Notes: generated by a model not told the origin, from the sequence alone. DNA of 62,000 nt from Acanthaster planci (GCF_001949145.1 NW_019091521.1:822710-884709); one strand, 5' to 3'. Counted from the first letter of the stretch, positions 10,601 through 23,300 are shown. Numbers and translations are program-made.

Positions 10601-13600
10601 ACTAATCTTTATCTGGATCCAGGCTCAACATAATGACTGTATTTTCTGAACATCCATTCCCCAGATGTGTGAAATGGAATTCGGACATCAGGGGTAGAAT
10701 TTGTCAGGATTTTATTTTAATTTTGGGACCGTTTCCTCAGGATTTTCCTGTTTTTACAATTTCTCAAACAATCTCATTTAAAATCTGGAAAATCCCAAGC
10801 TTACCATTAAGGTTTTTTACGTATAAAGGTTAATATACATGCAGAGAGCCAAAATTGGTATTTTAAGGGAACCTTCATCAGGCAGACACCAATGTACATG
10901 TATGCCATAGAGCCATACAGTACACTGCCGTGGGGCCTTACAAACCTAAGTATTGTGATTATTTGGTGAATATATTGTTTTCCTCCTACATATGTACATG
11001 TATCTCACCCCTGAGACCTAAGTAATGTGGCAAGACTTGGCCCTAGGCTATTGCAATTTCAGACCTTTGTGTGTGAAAAAAAATCCTCTAACACTTAGAG
11101 ACATGGGATGGCAAAATGGCAATGGGTGGTCGTCCCCCCCCCCGAAATCCCCCCTAAGTTTTTTGTTTTTTGACAAATCCACCCTTTGTCCACCCTCCCC
11201 GAAATATGCCCCCCTAAAAGACAACAAATTTATTTCTGGATTTCCCCCCTCTTCAGTTCAGAATCATCAATTGTTTTCATGAGTCTGGAACTATTTTATA
11301 CATGTACCGGTAATTCAATTTCACTGCTTCTGTTTCTTGTTGATTTTATGGTTCCAGGTGGTGGTCTAGGCCTTGGAGTCATATTTTCAGTGTTCCTATT
11401 CAAAAGTAAGTACATGTGGTACACTTCTTGTTTTGAAAAAAAATCATTACAGGGATGTGTGTAGTTTACAATATAGAATGCCAAATAACAACATATACAA
11501 TATAATACACATACATCTGCATTTTGATAACATGCATATATTTTACTCCTTTTTTATGCTAAATTTAAAATAAACTCATCTTTAACTTACATGCCCTATC
11601 TGGTGTTCTCTGTGGACTGTGTTTATTGCATATATTTCCAATATGGACAAGGTCCGGAGCTTTGGGCCAACCTCAAAGCTTGGGCAAAGGTTTCCGTTGA
11701 AACTGAAGTTGATCTCTTTTTTCCTGACTGAAGACAAAGTAGAAAAAAAGTCCTGTAGTTGTTCATTTAGGAAGCAATAAAGTTTGGTGACTGCCAGGAG
11801 AAAGATCCACCACACTCTTCCTTTCCTGTTGACGGGACCAAAATGGTTTTATCCTCGTGGGGATACCTGGTGTCACGTTTCAGCATATTTAGACCAATGG
11901 GCATTTATTTCCTGGTGCGTTGTATTTCAGGGAAGTTGTGGCCGATTCATATGGGCGGAGGAATAGGATTGGGGATGGGTATAGCCAACTGCAACCATCT
12001 ATTCAAGGATCCCTACAATGTGCAAGGAACCATCGTAAAGGTAAATGTCTAGCTTTTTCCACCTGACGCTCTGCAGGTTACTAGGACAGTTCCACATACA
12101 TGTATGTGACTACATGTTTTGTAACTTCTACTTCATGTACATCAGCATTCAAAACCCTCTTCGACTCGGCCCCCACTGTACATGTATCTGAAAGAATGTT
12201 GCAACATCATCAACTTTAAGACCAGGTCTGAGGTCACCATCCAATTTACTGATTGTCCTGACAACTCCATTGGGAAGCTGCAGAGACATTTTCCAGCTTT
12301 GCACCACGTCGCTGGAACACCTTACCCGAGGAGTTGAGAGCAACGCAGGAATTACAGTCCGGCCTCATTAATTAGAGATTCTTCGGATTTTGCAGATGAC
12401 CTTGTTACATACATGTACCAGCAGCCTTGTATTAGCAAGAATCAAACTACAATAATAGGAGCAAAGGATTGGACCTAAACATTTCCTTGTTATAAGCAGA
12501 ATGTTGCGTTGAGAGAGCACTTACATGTATTAACAAGGTTTGACAGTACATGTCTCTTTACCACCAAAAAACACACCCTCTTCATTCAGTTTCGCTCTCA
12601 CACATAACCTTTACTTTTCCACTTTTACTTTTCCACTCACTGCCACCTTTTTTTTCAGACAGCCTGTGCCTTATGAATGATTTGCCGTCATTGTTATAAC
12701 TTCAGAAACTCCACGCCCCGTCTGTCTTTGTGAAATGGCTTGCGGTTGCTCAGTTTTTGGATAGATCGAGGACTGTGCAGTTTTGTTTTTTTGTTTTTGT
12801 CTAGTCTAGTCAATTATTCGCGACCAGCCTACTGAGGTTGGTCCGTCATTGGTTGCCATAAACCATTTTAATAGCACAGAGAGGACCAGTTACATGCATA
12901 AGAAAAATACTGAAAAAATAATGTCACTAGTAAACAACCATTTTCACTTTTAGTTTTGCTATTTTGGCCGCCTTCAGCCACTTTTCCTCCCTTCGGCCTA
13001 ACAACCTGACAACGGTTGACAAGGGTCGTTTGCTCTTCAACTTCACTGCACATGCACTAGGTACATCACCCACCAACCACTAGTTAACTAGTGGTCCTTG
13101 ATCTAACTTGCCCATGTATGTGCCATTGAGTTTCATCGTAGCATTTCACTTTTTGTGTTTCTGAATGCATTCTAGCAAAAAAAACAAACTTCCCAGGAAG
13201 TTTGGGTTAAATCGAAAGTAGTTCCGATCTGATTACATGTATTTCCCCATCGGCTAGAGCGCACAGAAGTGCGGTCTGAATCATTACCTTTTGGTTATTT
13301 TTTTTAAATGATCTAATGACTTTGAAATGAATGATCTTCAAATACAAGGCAAAATATCGTCCATTTTTTTCCCAAGGTGAAATTCATCCTAGTATCCTTG
13401 TGTACGGTACGTTCCCGATTCGCATGTACACAGAACACCCACTGTGTATGCTCAGTACGTGGGAAAACGGATGTTTCACTTAATGCCAATTTCTCTGTGA
13501 AAAACATTTCAACCACACGTGGCAGAGTTTGTAATTGTTGTAGTCGATGTTGCTTTACTTCATATTTGGCCTTCCCCCCCCAGGTGCTGAAGGATAAGCC

Positions 13601-13673
13601 GCAAGAGCCAAGTGCAAGTCCAGAAACCAATACAACGACAGTAATCACGACAGAGGAGGCCCCCAAGTCTTAA
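7563..13673 (+). CDS. MICOS10: MIC10 / MINOS1, MICOS complex subunit
   Basis: Coding exons are 7563-7647, 11358-11405, 11931-12040 and 13584-13673, giving 110 residues. MIC10 is a small hairpin protein of the mitochondrial inner membrane. It oligomerises through glycine motifs and bends the membrane at cristae junctions as part of MICOS. Seen here: an N-terminal signature ENVLGRKWDQC (10-20), a first membrane segment with GGGLGLG (29-35), a short positive loop KRKLWP (44-49), and a second segment with GGGIGLGMG (53-61) followed by NCNHLFKDPY (64-73). Vertebrate MIC10 is about 78 residues; this one has a longer Ser/Thr-rich tail from about residue 82, encoded by the last exon. The start has A at -3 and is the only Met in frame before the signature. 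All junctions are GT/AG and keep phase. Confidence 0.97.
7729..8001. repeat. 160-bp direct duplication ending in a 42-bp palindrome
   Basis: About 105 bp beginning CAAATTTCAACACTCAAGTA occurs at 7729 and again 160 bp later, with AAATACTCAAATTTCAA-type filler between. The second copy ends in a near-perfect palindrome at 7959-8000 (GAAAGCCAT ... ATGGCTTTC around TTGATTCAATATTGAATCAA, one mismatch). The first copy keeps only the central 20 bp of it. It lies in MIC10 intron 1. Confidence 0.9.
11358..11405 (+). CDS. MICOS10: MIC10 exon 2 (first membrane segment)
   Basis: A 48-bp exon between GGTTCCAG and GTAAGT that encodes GGGLGLGVIFSVFLFK. Confidence 0.96.
11931..12040 (+). CDS. MICOS10: MIC10 exon 3 (loop and second membrane segment)
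   Basis: Acceptor TGTATTTCAG, donor GTAAAT. Encodes RKLWPIHMGGGIGLGMG and on to GTIVK. Confidence 0.97.
12285..12378 (+). mobile_element. LINE (non-LTR retrotransposon) 3' fragment
   Basis: The plus strand reads SSFAPRRWNTLPEELRATQ and on to SGLIN before a stop. RxWNSLP-like ends are characteristic of the C-terminus of the reverse-transcriptase ORF in several LINE clades. Upstream sequence (from about 12150) is related but broken by stops. It lies in MIC10 intron 3. Confidence 0.65.
13584..13673 (+). CDS. MICOS10: MIC10 exon 4 (C-terminal tail and stop)
   Basis: Acceptor after a C-tract (CCCCCCCAG). Encodes VLKDKPQEPSASPETN, then a Thr-rich end and TAA. Confidence 0.92.
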   Translation: MLKDKPQEPSASPETNTTTVITTEEAPKS

Positions 13674-14920
13674 GATGTAGCCGAGAAACTCACCATACAC
13701 ATTTGAGATGATTTCATTAAGCATCTGTTGGTTTATACCTGACTGTCAAGACAGCAGCGTCTGTAAGATTGCATGATGGGGCGATGCACCTTGCAAATGC
13801 AGGCCCTTTGTGCATAAGCATGTTCGTCGGTGCCACTCAAGTTTAATCGGGTGTGTGCAGTGGTTCTTGGCCTGCTCTTGAGACGAACTGTTGAACTTGC
13901 AACCAAAGCATGGCTGATTGATTTGAAATAATCAGTGGTCAGATTTACTCAGACCTGCGACAGAACCAGCTTCTCCTGAATTTCAAATTGTAGGATTGTT
14001 GTGTCTCTTGTTAATTGAAGGCCTACTGGGCCCAGTTTCATAGAACTGCTAAGTGAAACATCCTGCTAAGCTTCTTGTAAGCGCAAATCAGTTGAAAACG
14101 AGTTTGCTTGTTGCCCGTTTTTCCAGCAAGTGTTTCCAGTGCATAGAGAGTACTCAATGATTCTTAGCAGCTTTGTGGAACTGGGCCCCTGTGTTAGATA
14201 ACAGCTTAGCGGAAACCATTGCTGAATTAATTTGCTTAGTAATTGCAAGGCCACCTTACCAGTCACCATAATTTTGTGTTTAGAATGGTATCAGCTAACT
14301 GAATTATGTAGCAGAATACTGCATTGTCAAGGTTTTCCGCAACTACTAGGGTGAACGGTAGCAAAACAGTTTTTTAATTAGCATATTTGTTTTAAAGTGT
14401 GCACAGTTTAAGAGAAACTTGATCCCCAAAGTGACAGTGATCTGTAACGAGTTGGTTGCCTCTGGGCCCTGTATTAAATGACGAATTCGTTTAATTTTTG
14501 ATGGAGGGCTCGTCCTGCTTGTGCCTCTGAAGTGCTTTAGGAATGTTCACATGAGTGTCAACCAGGAAACAAGAATGAGAAATCCGCCGCATGTTCTAAA
14601 GCTGAAAAGCAGAAGGTTGAATTCACCAGCGTTGTTTGTTAAAGCCACATCTCTGAAAGTGGAACTGCGAATAAAGGGATTTCCGACTTGGGAACCGAGA
14701 GCATTTTTTTGCTACTTGCGTCAAATGTGGGAAGGAAGAGATCCACGACCTATCTTGACCTGATTCACCTGTGCCCCTGCCTTCAATGATACTTAAAAGA
14801 AGTGGCATACAAATACATACGGTTCATCGGCCTTCGGGTACGTGACCACATGGTACGCTTTCCGTTTCGTTTTTGATCGATGGACAGCATTCGTAGGTTT
14901 CTTTGATGATCAACAATAAA
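13674..14920 (+). other. MICOS10: Probable MIC10 3' UTR with two polyadenylation signals
   Basis: Candidate AATAAA hexamers lie at 14670-14675 and 14915-14920. No coding sequence is seen in between. The limits are inferred from the hexamers alone. Confidence 0.5.
14028..14189. mobile_element. MITE with GGGCCCAGTT terminal inverted repeats
   Basis: The left end GGGCCCAGTTTCATAGAACT and the inverted right end GGGCCCAGTTCCACAAAGCT pair over about 26 bp, both continuing into GCTAAG. It lies inside the probable MIC10 3' UTR, so the mature transcript may carry the hairpin. The ends resemble the element at 33576-33823. Confidence 0.75.
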
Positions 14921-15840
14921 TCTTGACAATGTTAACTTCTCATTTAGTTCTTCTGAGACCCATTTGTCCCCAACGGACTTCGATACCTGCAGGTTTCGTT
15001 AAAGAGAAGGCGCTCGATTCGCTGCACCAGTTGTGCTGCGTCGATTAGCTGTTCGTGAATGTATCATAGCGCCATCTTTTGGTGTGTTGGCGCAAGTTCT
15101 GGCAAAGCCCAGTCGTCCAACAAAACAAACCTTAAACGGAAGAAAAGAGGTTTTTGGTGAAGTGAATTGACCCTCGACTCTCTAACAAGATTGCCTACAC
15201 GAGAAATTAGCGCAGGCTCAATAAATAACATCTGTCGAGTGTCAACATTAAGAACTGGTCGTGCATTTTTTGGCTAATTTACAGCCGAAATCGACATCCA
15301 CTCACAAATGCAAATAAATCGGTTGTTTTCATTCAACGAACCCTAGACTCCACCGGTCAGAAGTGAAACGCGAGAGATTTGGTTTCGCGACCGTGCAACA
15401 AATTACACCAGACTGACTGATTTACACTGTCGTCTACCTCCCCTTCCAGGGTTGTGTCTATCACCAGCAACAAACCGCCCAATAAACCTCTCTCGAAGCG
15501 AGCGCGGCCTATGCACCGTAGGTGGGGTACAAATTTCAACTGCGAAAATAAACTATGCAAAGTAGCTTTGTAACAGGGTGTGGAAAGGCGCATAAATCAG
15601 ATCGGGATGACTTGGGAGAGATGGACCCATCTTTAAAATTTTACTCTCATTCGTCGCGAGAGATTGTTGTTCGATATGTTACCCCATGCAATGTGTACTA
15701 TAGAAACGTTCGTTAACCTTGGGCCTGAAAGATCTTTTTTATGCCTTCTGACTGTCTGACAACTGAAAGATATTTCAAGATGTACTTTGCGTCGGAGAGA
15801 TAATTAGTCTTTTTAAGTACGTGTTTGACCCTTGCACGGA
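14921..15840. other. Intergenic stretch, nothing recognised
   Basis: Lies between the probable MIC10 poly(A) region and the foldback element. I see no exon-like sequence on either strand. Confidence 0.4.
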
Positions 15841-16072
15841 CGTATATTAACTAACACTGTATACTCCGTGCTTGCCCAAGAACTGTGAGAAATTCACAAG
15901 CATACTCGGTCGGGACCTGAGCCCACGACCGACCAGTGGGTAAGACGCCTGCACTAGTATTAAGTATAAAGCAGGAGATTGTGGGTTCGTAGTCCCACCC
16001 GAGTGAGCTTGTGAATTTTTCACAAGCTCTCGGGCAAGCAGTGAGTGTGCAGTGTTGATTAGTTATATATCG
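15841..16072. mobile_element. Foldback element, about 230 bp, with tRNA-like boxes
   Basis: The two halves are inverted copies: the left arm runs CGTATATTAACTAACACTG, then CTTGCCCAAGAACTGTGAG and AATTCACAAGC; the right arm inverted runs CGATATATAACTAATCAACA, then CTTGCCCGAGAGCTTGTGA and AATTCACAAGC. Pairing continues, with mismatches, to about 100 bp per arm. The inner part carries ACCAGTGGGTAAGACGC and GGTTCGTAGTCC, which resemble pol III A and B boxes, so a tRNA-derived origin is possible. Confidence 0.8.
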
Positions 16073-18769
16073 GTGTAAAGGCAAAACTCCTACATGTAAA
16101 CATGTGAAAAAAGTGTACAGACTAAAGCTTCAAATGTGGCTGCAAAGTTTACTTCATAATCAGAACAAAATGAGGAGGTACATTCAAAAGTATTTCACAA
16201 TCGACGACATGAGCCTGCAGGATTTATGGTCTCAATATACCCCATCCTACGTTGGGAAAATAACTATTGGTTTGTGTAAATGAGTTTTGTCAAGACGTAC
16301 GTGATGAATGTACATTTCCGGGGACTTGCAAATAACGACCGGGAACTTCCGGAAGAATGTACCTGGGGAAAAAATGAAGAAACAGTACATTGTACGCAAT
16401 TTACGTGAGAGCAGTTTTGGTATTGTCAACAGGTTGAATCTGCTTGAAACCCTGAATCAAACGACAAGTTGTTCTTTTCAGAAATGTCCTTGAAATTTTA
16501 ACAGTTCTTCAAATTGACGCTGTACGCGAAGAACTATCGTCAGTCCTGGCCCACGATTTCACCAAAAATACTTCTCCCGCCCCCGCGAACCCCCAAACGA
16601 ACCGCTTTAACCTTGACAATGCCTCACACAAAGAATGACAAAAATGTCGGGTCATTCAGTTTATTTTTGATCGCACGCAAAGGATGTTTGTCTACCTCGA
16701 ATCTCAGAAATCTAACAGGGCGGTGCTGCAGTAAATTGGACCCAGGCGGAGATGAAAGCTGCCCGCACCATTCCTTCGTATGACACAGCTAGTTAAAAGC
16801 TCTTAATGAACGTTATCGCAGTGACGGATGACGGACGGAGACGAACCAAAGTCTTTCATTTTTTTTTCATTTAGTTGACCTATGATATACATGTATTGGT
16901 AAATAATCGAGATCTGTTGTCAACATTTAAGCGTATGATTTTAAGGTCGACACCTAGATAAGAAAACGTCCATGTTTCCCACTGACCGCTTTTCGGAACA
17001 GGGAGCTTTTCTGATGCTTTGATAGCATAATATGGTGGTTTTGTTTTGTATTCAAATGGAGAATTTTCGACCACACACACGAAAGAGAAGCTGTTGACGG
17101 GAGCGAGGATTTTTAAGGCGATATGCTTTTCGTTGTGTTGTATAGTTGCACTCTCGATGGGTTTGTTGAACTTGCCACAGTGAAATCTGTCTGGAACTAA
17201 GAGGAGTTTGAGAGCATCGTAGAAACCCACCATTCTCACCTTTGTACCTAATCAGGAAAATAAAATAAAACACAAAAATAAAACCAATAGCGACTTCAAA
17301 AAGACGAAAAAATCCACTGGGATGATTCATCTTGGCCAAAAACGCTCACACTTGCTCAATTGTACAGTTCAGGTTTCACAATCTGAAGAGTTTTTTGATG
17401 ATTCGCATGCACATGGTGAAAATAAGCGGTTTTTCCAACACTTTCCCTAATTTTAATATTTTGTAGTTTTTTCTGCGTTCATTGGTAATTGAATGGACTT
17501 TCGGCACAGGTCGGCCGAAGATTCTGAAATCAATCCTCAACTTTGCACACACGGTCAGCAACGAAACAAAAAGAAGGGGGTCTCTGAGCAGGTGGGGTGT
17601 CTGAATGTCAGGCTCAGATTTACAAATATTTTTGTAAGACAGAAAAAGTGTCAGAATGCGGACACAATGGCTTGAGATGACTGGAATTCCAGCAGCCGTG
17701 GAGGCAGGCCCCTCGCTGGAGAAAACAAATACGGCTGTGAGGAGGCAGCTAAGCTTAAAGGTATGGTGTCGTCGCCACGTGTAGCTGTCGGTATTGCATT
17801 TACGTGGTCACCTGCCTTTACAAACCTGTCGGAGGATTTTCCCCCCATTATAAATGTTACAAGACAAAACTCTTTTGAATTTGATTTCCCTATTCAAATT
17901 CAAGGTATTTTTTCTGTTACATTAATCACCAATTCTTCCCAGTATACCGGCAGTTTACAGTTGAATTAAAGTTTAATTTTCTGACGGTAAATTGCTGTAG
18001 TTTGTTTGACAGTAATTAACTGCAGTGAAAGTGACTTTATTTGTCGTGGCTAATTCACATTAATGTAATTCACTGTCACAGCAAATAACCGTGTTCTGTA
18101 ATGACTAACATCATGATGTTATTTTGTTGGGGGTCCCCTAATGCAAATATGTAACAATCGTAGTGATTTACATGTGTACTGTACGCGTGGAATTACGTAC
18201 ATCGTATAAGAAACAGTTCTTTTACCTCATATCCAGAAATCCTGATCACAGCCGCATCGTGTATTTCAGTTATTCTAACTACTGTGCACTTCAAGTGGTA
18301 TGTAATAATTATTGATTGAATGCTCCGATCTTGGTTAATAAAACAAATCTGTTTTCCATTTTTGCATGTAATTTTTTTTTAGACAGTGTATGGCATTATA
18401 ATTATGCAAAACTACATCCGCAAAGTATAAACATGCGTCAAATATTGCGTTAAGAATGAAAAGTAGCAAAATTACTTGACGAAAGTAACATGCAAATCAA
18501 AATCACCGTAAAAATTTCTGTTGAGGGCGCAGTATTCAACTGTATTCCAAAAAGCCAAAGTAAATACGAGGAACAAACACATGTTCGTTATCTGTCAAGT
18601 ACTGCTCTCAAAAGACTGTGCAGTAAACAGTGATATTTTAAAATGTGAACGTAAAAAAAATTGTATTAATTTACTTAAATTAGTTTTCTTGTGCCTAAGT
18701 GAGCGATCTGTTAGAGTGGCATCGTACCGATTTTATGTCATATGACGTCACTTTGTTGATGCACTGCTC
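16073..18769. other. Intergenic stretch, nothing recognised
   Basis: AT-rich sequence with scattered short open frames that show no family features and no consistent splice sites. Confidence 0.4.
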
Positions 18770-20201
18770 GAACCGTGACCCAGTTTATTGGTCATCTGCT
18801 CATTGCGTGCGCAAGTAATTCCGCCCTCACGACCGTCCGGCAATGACTGACCTTGTCACCGTGCGTAAAATTCATTCTGAAGTGTAAAGGCAGCGCGGTT
18901 CGTTGCGAGCATGCGCACGCGGCCGCAGACTTGTTTCCTATTGAGTTCTTATTCTCAACATGAAAAGAAGTTATGCTGTGAAAGTGCCAAAATTGTCACG
19001 CTTAAGTCTCCACACGGAGATCATACCCTGCTGCCACACTGAAAATTTAATATTTTATCCTTGACGCGCGCGCCCTTTAAGCTCGCAGTGGGCAACCACA
19101 CATCCTACGGCGCAACATCTGTCCATCTTGGGTTTCAGTGAGTGCCTGTCTGATCGGTCTCCGTGACACGGCCGGTAGTCGGTAAAAAAGAGCGCCGAGT
19201 CCGTGGCTGGCAACGAGCTCGCCCTCCGGTATCCGGACGCTCGGTATTTATCGGTCACTCGTCGCCGACGCGTGTGCAGTCACACTTGGGTTGGCGGCAG
19301 CGTCAGACGTTCCTACTGTTCATCCCACCTGCGGGTCGAGGAATCTAGCGGGCGTTCGTCTGCTTTCGAGCCAGGAAACTGACTGTTGAACGGCACTAGG
19401 GGAGCTCTTCACGAGAGAGCTGCATCGGTGTGGCCAGAGTTATCAATAGTTGCGCCGTCTGCGTCATCGTCGCCGTCGGTTGCGGACAGTATCTTCTCAG
19501 TCAGCGGCACGACAGGTCGTCTTCCTGCTTCCAGACGGCGGCACCTGTGGTCGGTCCGTCACGGTTGTATTATCACTCAAGACCGCCCCTGCAAACCCTA
19601 CGGGGTTGCCTTAGCTTTCATCATGTGTCCCCGGTTCAGTGCGCTGTAAGAAAAGAACATCTTACCGTTTCGTCATTTCCAGGTTCTCCAGCCGAGACAA
19701 AAAAACCCCATTCACTCGTACACGGGAGTAGGCAGGGCTTTGAATTGCTTGGCCCGCGGGATGCACGCAAGTCCTGTAAAGTAACGAACACAGACTGCCA
19801 CCTCTTTTGCGAGGATTGGAGGGGATTCCGGTTCACGCTCTTCAAGAAGACAGCGTACCCAACGAAAGTGATGCCACCGGCGTCCCGTTTGACCGTATAC
19901 GTCCATTGACACATTGATTCTGCTGGTGGGAGCCGACCACGGACTTTATTGACATAGTCACAATAGTCATCCCGAATCTGTGACCGGTGAAGCGGAAAAT
20001 CTCCGCAGCCAGGGAACCGATTTAACCCTCTCCTAAACTAATAACTAAAGTCTCACGCAAGCGGTCGACTGACCTCTGGATACCTGACAATTGTCGGGCG
20101 AGATTTGAGTGCCAGGCCTGCTGGAGGTGCGGTGAGACCCTTGGTAAGCGGGGTGGGTTAAGCAGGGGGGACTTGGTTTCGGTGGCACTCACTGGCCCAC
20201 C
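18770..20201 (+). promoter_or_regulatory. CpG-rich promoter and 5' leader region of the neprilysin-like gene
   Basis: CpG density rises sharply from about 18,770 and stays high to the start codon. GAGCATGCGCACGCGG (about 18,907-18,922) and GCGTGCGCAAG (about 18,806) resemble NRF1 sites. Several upstream ATGs with open frames (for example 19,386 and 19,430) would impair translation if all of this were leader, so the leader is probably spliced or transcription starts close to the gene. The exact start site cannot be read. Confidence 0.5.
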
Positions 20202-20370
20202 ATGGACGGCATCGTGACCAAACCCAACAGCGTGCACTGGAAGCGGCCCTCGTGGTACCGCCGACGGACCAGCTTGGAGCGACGTCTTCTCGTCCTGGCG
20301 GTCCTCCTCGGCTTCGTTGCCCTGTCCCTGGTCGCCGTTCTACTCCACGAGCTCATGACGGACAGAAAAG
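20202..20370 (+). CDS. Neprilysin-like exon 1 (cytosolic tail and signal anchor)
   Basis: 56 codons from [13 protein letters not shown], with RRRTSLERR before the hydrophobic [20 protein letters not shown] segment. Donor GTGAGA, phase 1. Confidence 0.93.
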
Positions 20371-23300
20371 GTGAGATAACACTTTTGAAACCTCATCCGA
20401 TTTCGATCTGGCATTCCACCAACGGCAAAATATTTTACAAGAACAATCGTCTGACCCACATGTACATTGGTATTAAAGTCCATCGTGCTTTGACTACCCT
20501 ATCAAAAAAAAATTGACGGCTGATGACAACCCATTAAGAGACATACAAATTGCCTTATTTAGTTTCGCGTGAACAGGCGCGTGCGAGCCGCGAAAGAATT
20601 GTGTCAACAAATCCTCCAAACGTTTGTGTCGCTGTTAATAACGGGAGACAAATTCTTATTGATTCTAGAGTAAATTTGTCACAACAGTGTTGATCTACTT
20701 TACGAGTACACATTCCAGCCGTATCATAACAGATCCTTGGTGATAAGAAAACTACAGCTTGGAAAAAATTCCAATGAGTGAACGCGAAGACGAGCACCCG
20801 CATCCTCACCACGTTTTTTTTAGCCTTGTACTAACAGTTGATAGACGGAGACGGTCACGGGCCATGGGTGATTATCGATTTATTTTTCAGCGGAATTGTT
20901 GGCATAACTGGCTAGCCAAAAGAGGAGGCCACATGCACGAGAACTTGTTACACGCGGGGTGCCCAGAAAAAAAAATTACATTGTCTCGAATGTGACTATT
21001 TGTTCTGGGCAAAGAGCTCTTTGCAAAGCCGAGGTTACAGTCCAAGACTTTATCGGAGCGTCATAACTAATCGTTCGCATTCCATGCTGTCCAATTGAAA
21101 TTAATGTCATTTTTTCAGGAAGTTCAATATCTGATTTTCGGTGTCACAGAAAGGATGAACTGTTTTACGATACGATCTTTTGACTCTTATGCTTTTTATC
21201 CTGAAGTGTTATGACACAGGTGAACAGTGGGGTCCAGGTCAGTCGCCTTTACTCTTACACGAACTGCCCCAAAATATTTTTTTAACCTGTACTATAATTA
21301 GAGTGAATCTTTGAAAATCGCTCCTCTATATATGTTTGGAAAATTTCTTTTTAATTCCCCCTCACCGAACCTAATATGGGGATTTATCTCACCACGTCAC
21401 AATCGTAGGAAGCGTTGATTCATCACTGTACCCAACAAAACACCACTTTTCAGCGTAGGTTTTTGTGCCTTGGCCCCTTCCAGCAAAAATTCATGATGGA
21501 AGGTTTTCTGTTGTAGCACAGTTTAGAGTAAAGGTGAACCTTTCTGGTTTGTCTGTCTATACATCGAAATTTGTGATCAGCTGCAAAGCCCCTCGGCAAA
21601 ATGATGTTTCCAATCCAACCACGAGCAAGACACTTGTGTCTCCAGGCAGGATACTTTGCCAGGTTTTTCAATAGCTTAGTCAGCCTCAGAGATTGGAAAT
21701 GTGACGACTAGTTATGGGTTGGATCGGGTTTACCGTGATTTCTTATTCATGTGAGACGGTCTTTTAGCCAAACTGTGCAACGATTCTCAGCAGTAATTTC
21801 TTTTAGTCATGAAATTATTTGTGAGGTGAAAAATAACACGTTGTTTCAGTAGCCATGCCGGTAAACAAAAACAAAAAACACAAGCTACGTATTTGCGTCG
21901 CATTTTGTGCTTGGTGTTCTCCGACGAATATTTCAGCGCCGGAGTAGCAGGGTTGAAGACAACCTGCGGGCCGGGATTTTGTTGTCGAAACCTCGGGGTT
22001 TCCAGTACATTGCACCGACCACAGTCTGCGGAGTAAACAACTCCGTCCATGATGAACATTTCCACCCTTGTGAGCGACTGGGTATAAATTAACTGACGTA
22101 GGGCCCGCGGCGCGCGTTGCTAGGGCCGCCTTCGAATACCCCCGTCATGTTACAGGTCGCCGACGGAGTTCGCCCACAAATGTGAGCTCACACGTTACCA
22201 CGGGACGCAAAATCACATTCAAGCTGGCGATTGTGTGGCCCACAGATACCACGCAAATCCATCTGTCTTGTTTTTCTCTTAGCTTTTCATTAATTCAGCT
22301 CGGCAGAGTGCATATCTGACTGAATTACTACTTTGATTTGATTAACGATCAATTTCTGCTCAAAACTGTTCAATAGCGTTGCCACTCCGTCAGTTGTTTT
22401 GTCATGAAACAGCAACAGTATTTTCTAAAGAGAAGGTGACCCTTAGTAACTGCGGCAAAAGAGACAAAATTCCCGAAGGGAAGGCGGCCTTTTGTAAGTG
22501 CGGGGGAAACGGGCAAATAAACAATACCCAACGCATACTATTTTTATGGCGTATTATGGCCTGAAAGTTTCTTTATGGTGTGTGAAAAATCAATTAAACT
22601 ATGTTTTTTGTCATGAGAAGAGAACACCTCAAACAATGGAATTTTACTCGGTGCGGTTGAAGTACAGTACACTGCCTAGTTTTGGCTGCTGGAGTTATTT
22701 CTTTGAAATAAAAAGATTGAAAATCATATAAGTCATGACACCCCGTGAGTTGGGGTTGATAGAAAGTGAACAACAACCCGAGAAGAAAATCAGCCTAATG
22801 TGTAGTAAAATATGTATGTACCACCTTGTCCCGAGATGATAAATATTGACGGGGGCGTCTTGTAGGGGCCTCCGTACTCAAGGACATTCTTCACAAAGCA
22901 CGCGTGGATCCCCTTCTGTTTATTGTCACAAAATGCGAATTACAGTACACTTTTTTCAACTGGGTAATTCAAGTGAAGTAGACTTTTGCCATGATCCGGT
23001 GGTCCCTGTGGGTAATCTGGATTCCAATACAGTCGTGCAGCAATCGCACTTGAAAACACCATGGCCTCGGCCGCCGAACAATGCCCGATCCCTCGCGAAT
23101 TAGAGCTGCCTAGTAAGCCAGCGCTTTGGCCTCACTCAATGTTCACGTCACGGTCAAGGCCTCTACGCTTAACAGAGGGAACTGCAATCATCGAGAGACT
23201 GTTAAAATAGTAGGACTTGCGAGACGGGGAATTTATTTAAAACCTCTGGGGTGAGGGTTTCGTGTTTTTAATTTAATATACACACGGAAAAGGAAACAAT

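Noticed and set aside
15920-16005. tRNA gene inside the foldback element
   Set aside because: The box-like motifs do not fold into a cloverleaf, and the element is palindromic throughout.
19430-19909. 159-codon open frame upstream of the peptidase start
   Set aside because: It lies in the CpG-rich leader region, where high GC lengthens chance frames. No domain is visible.
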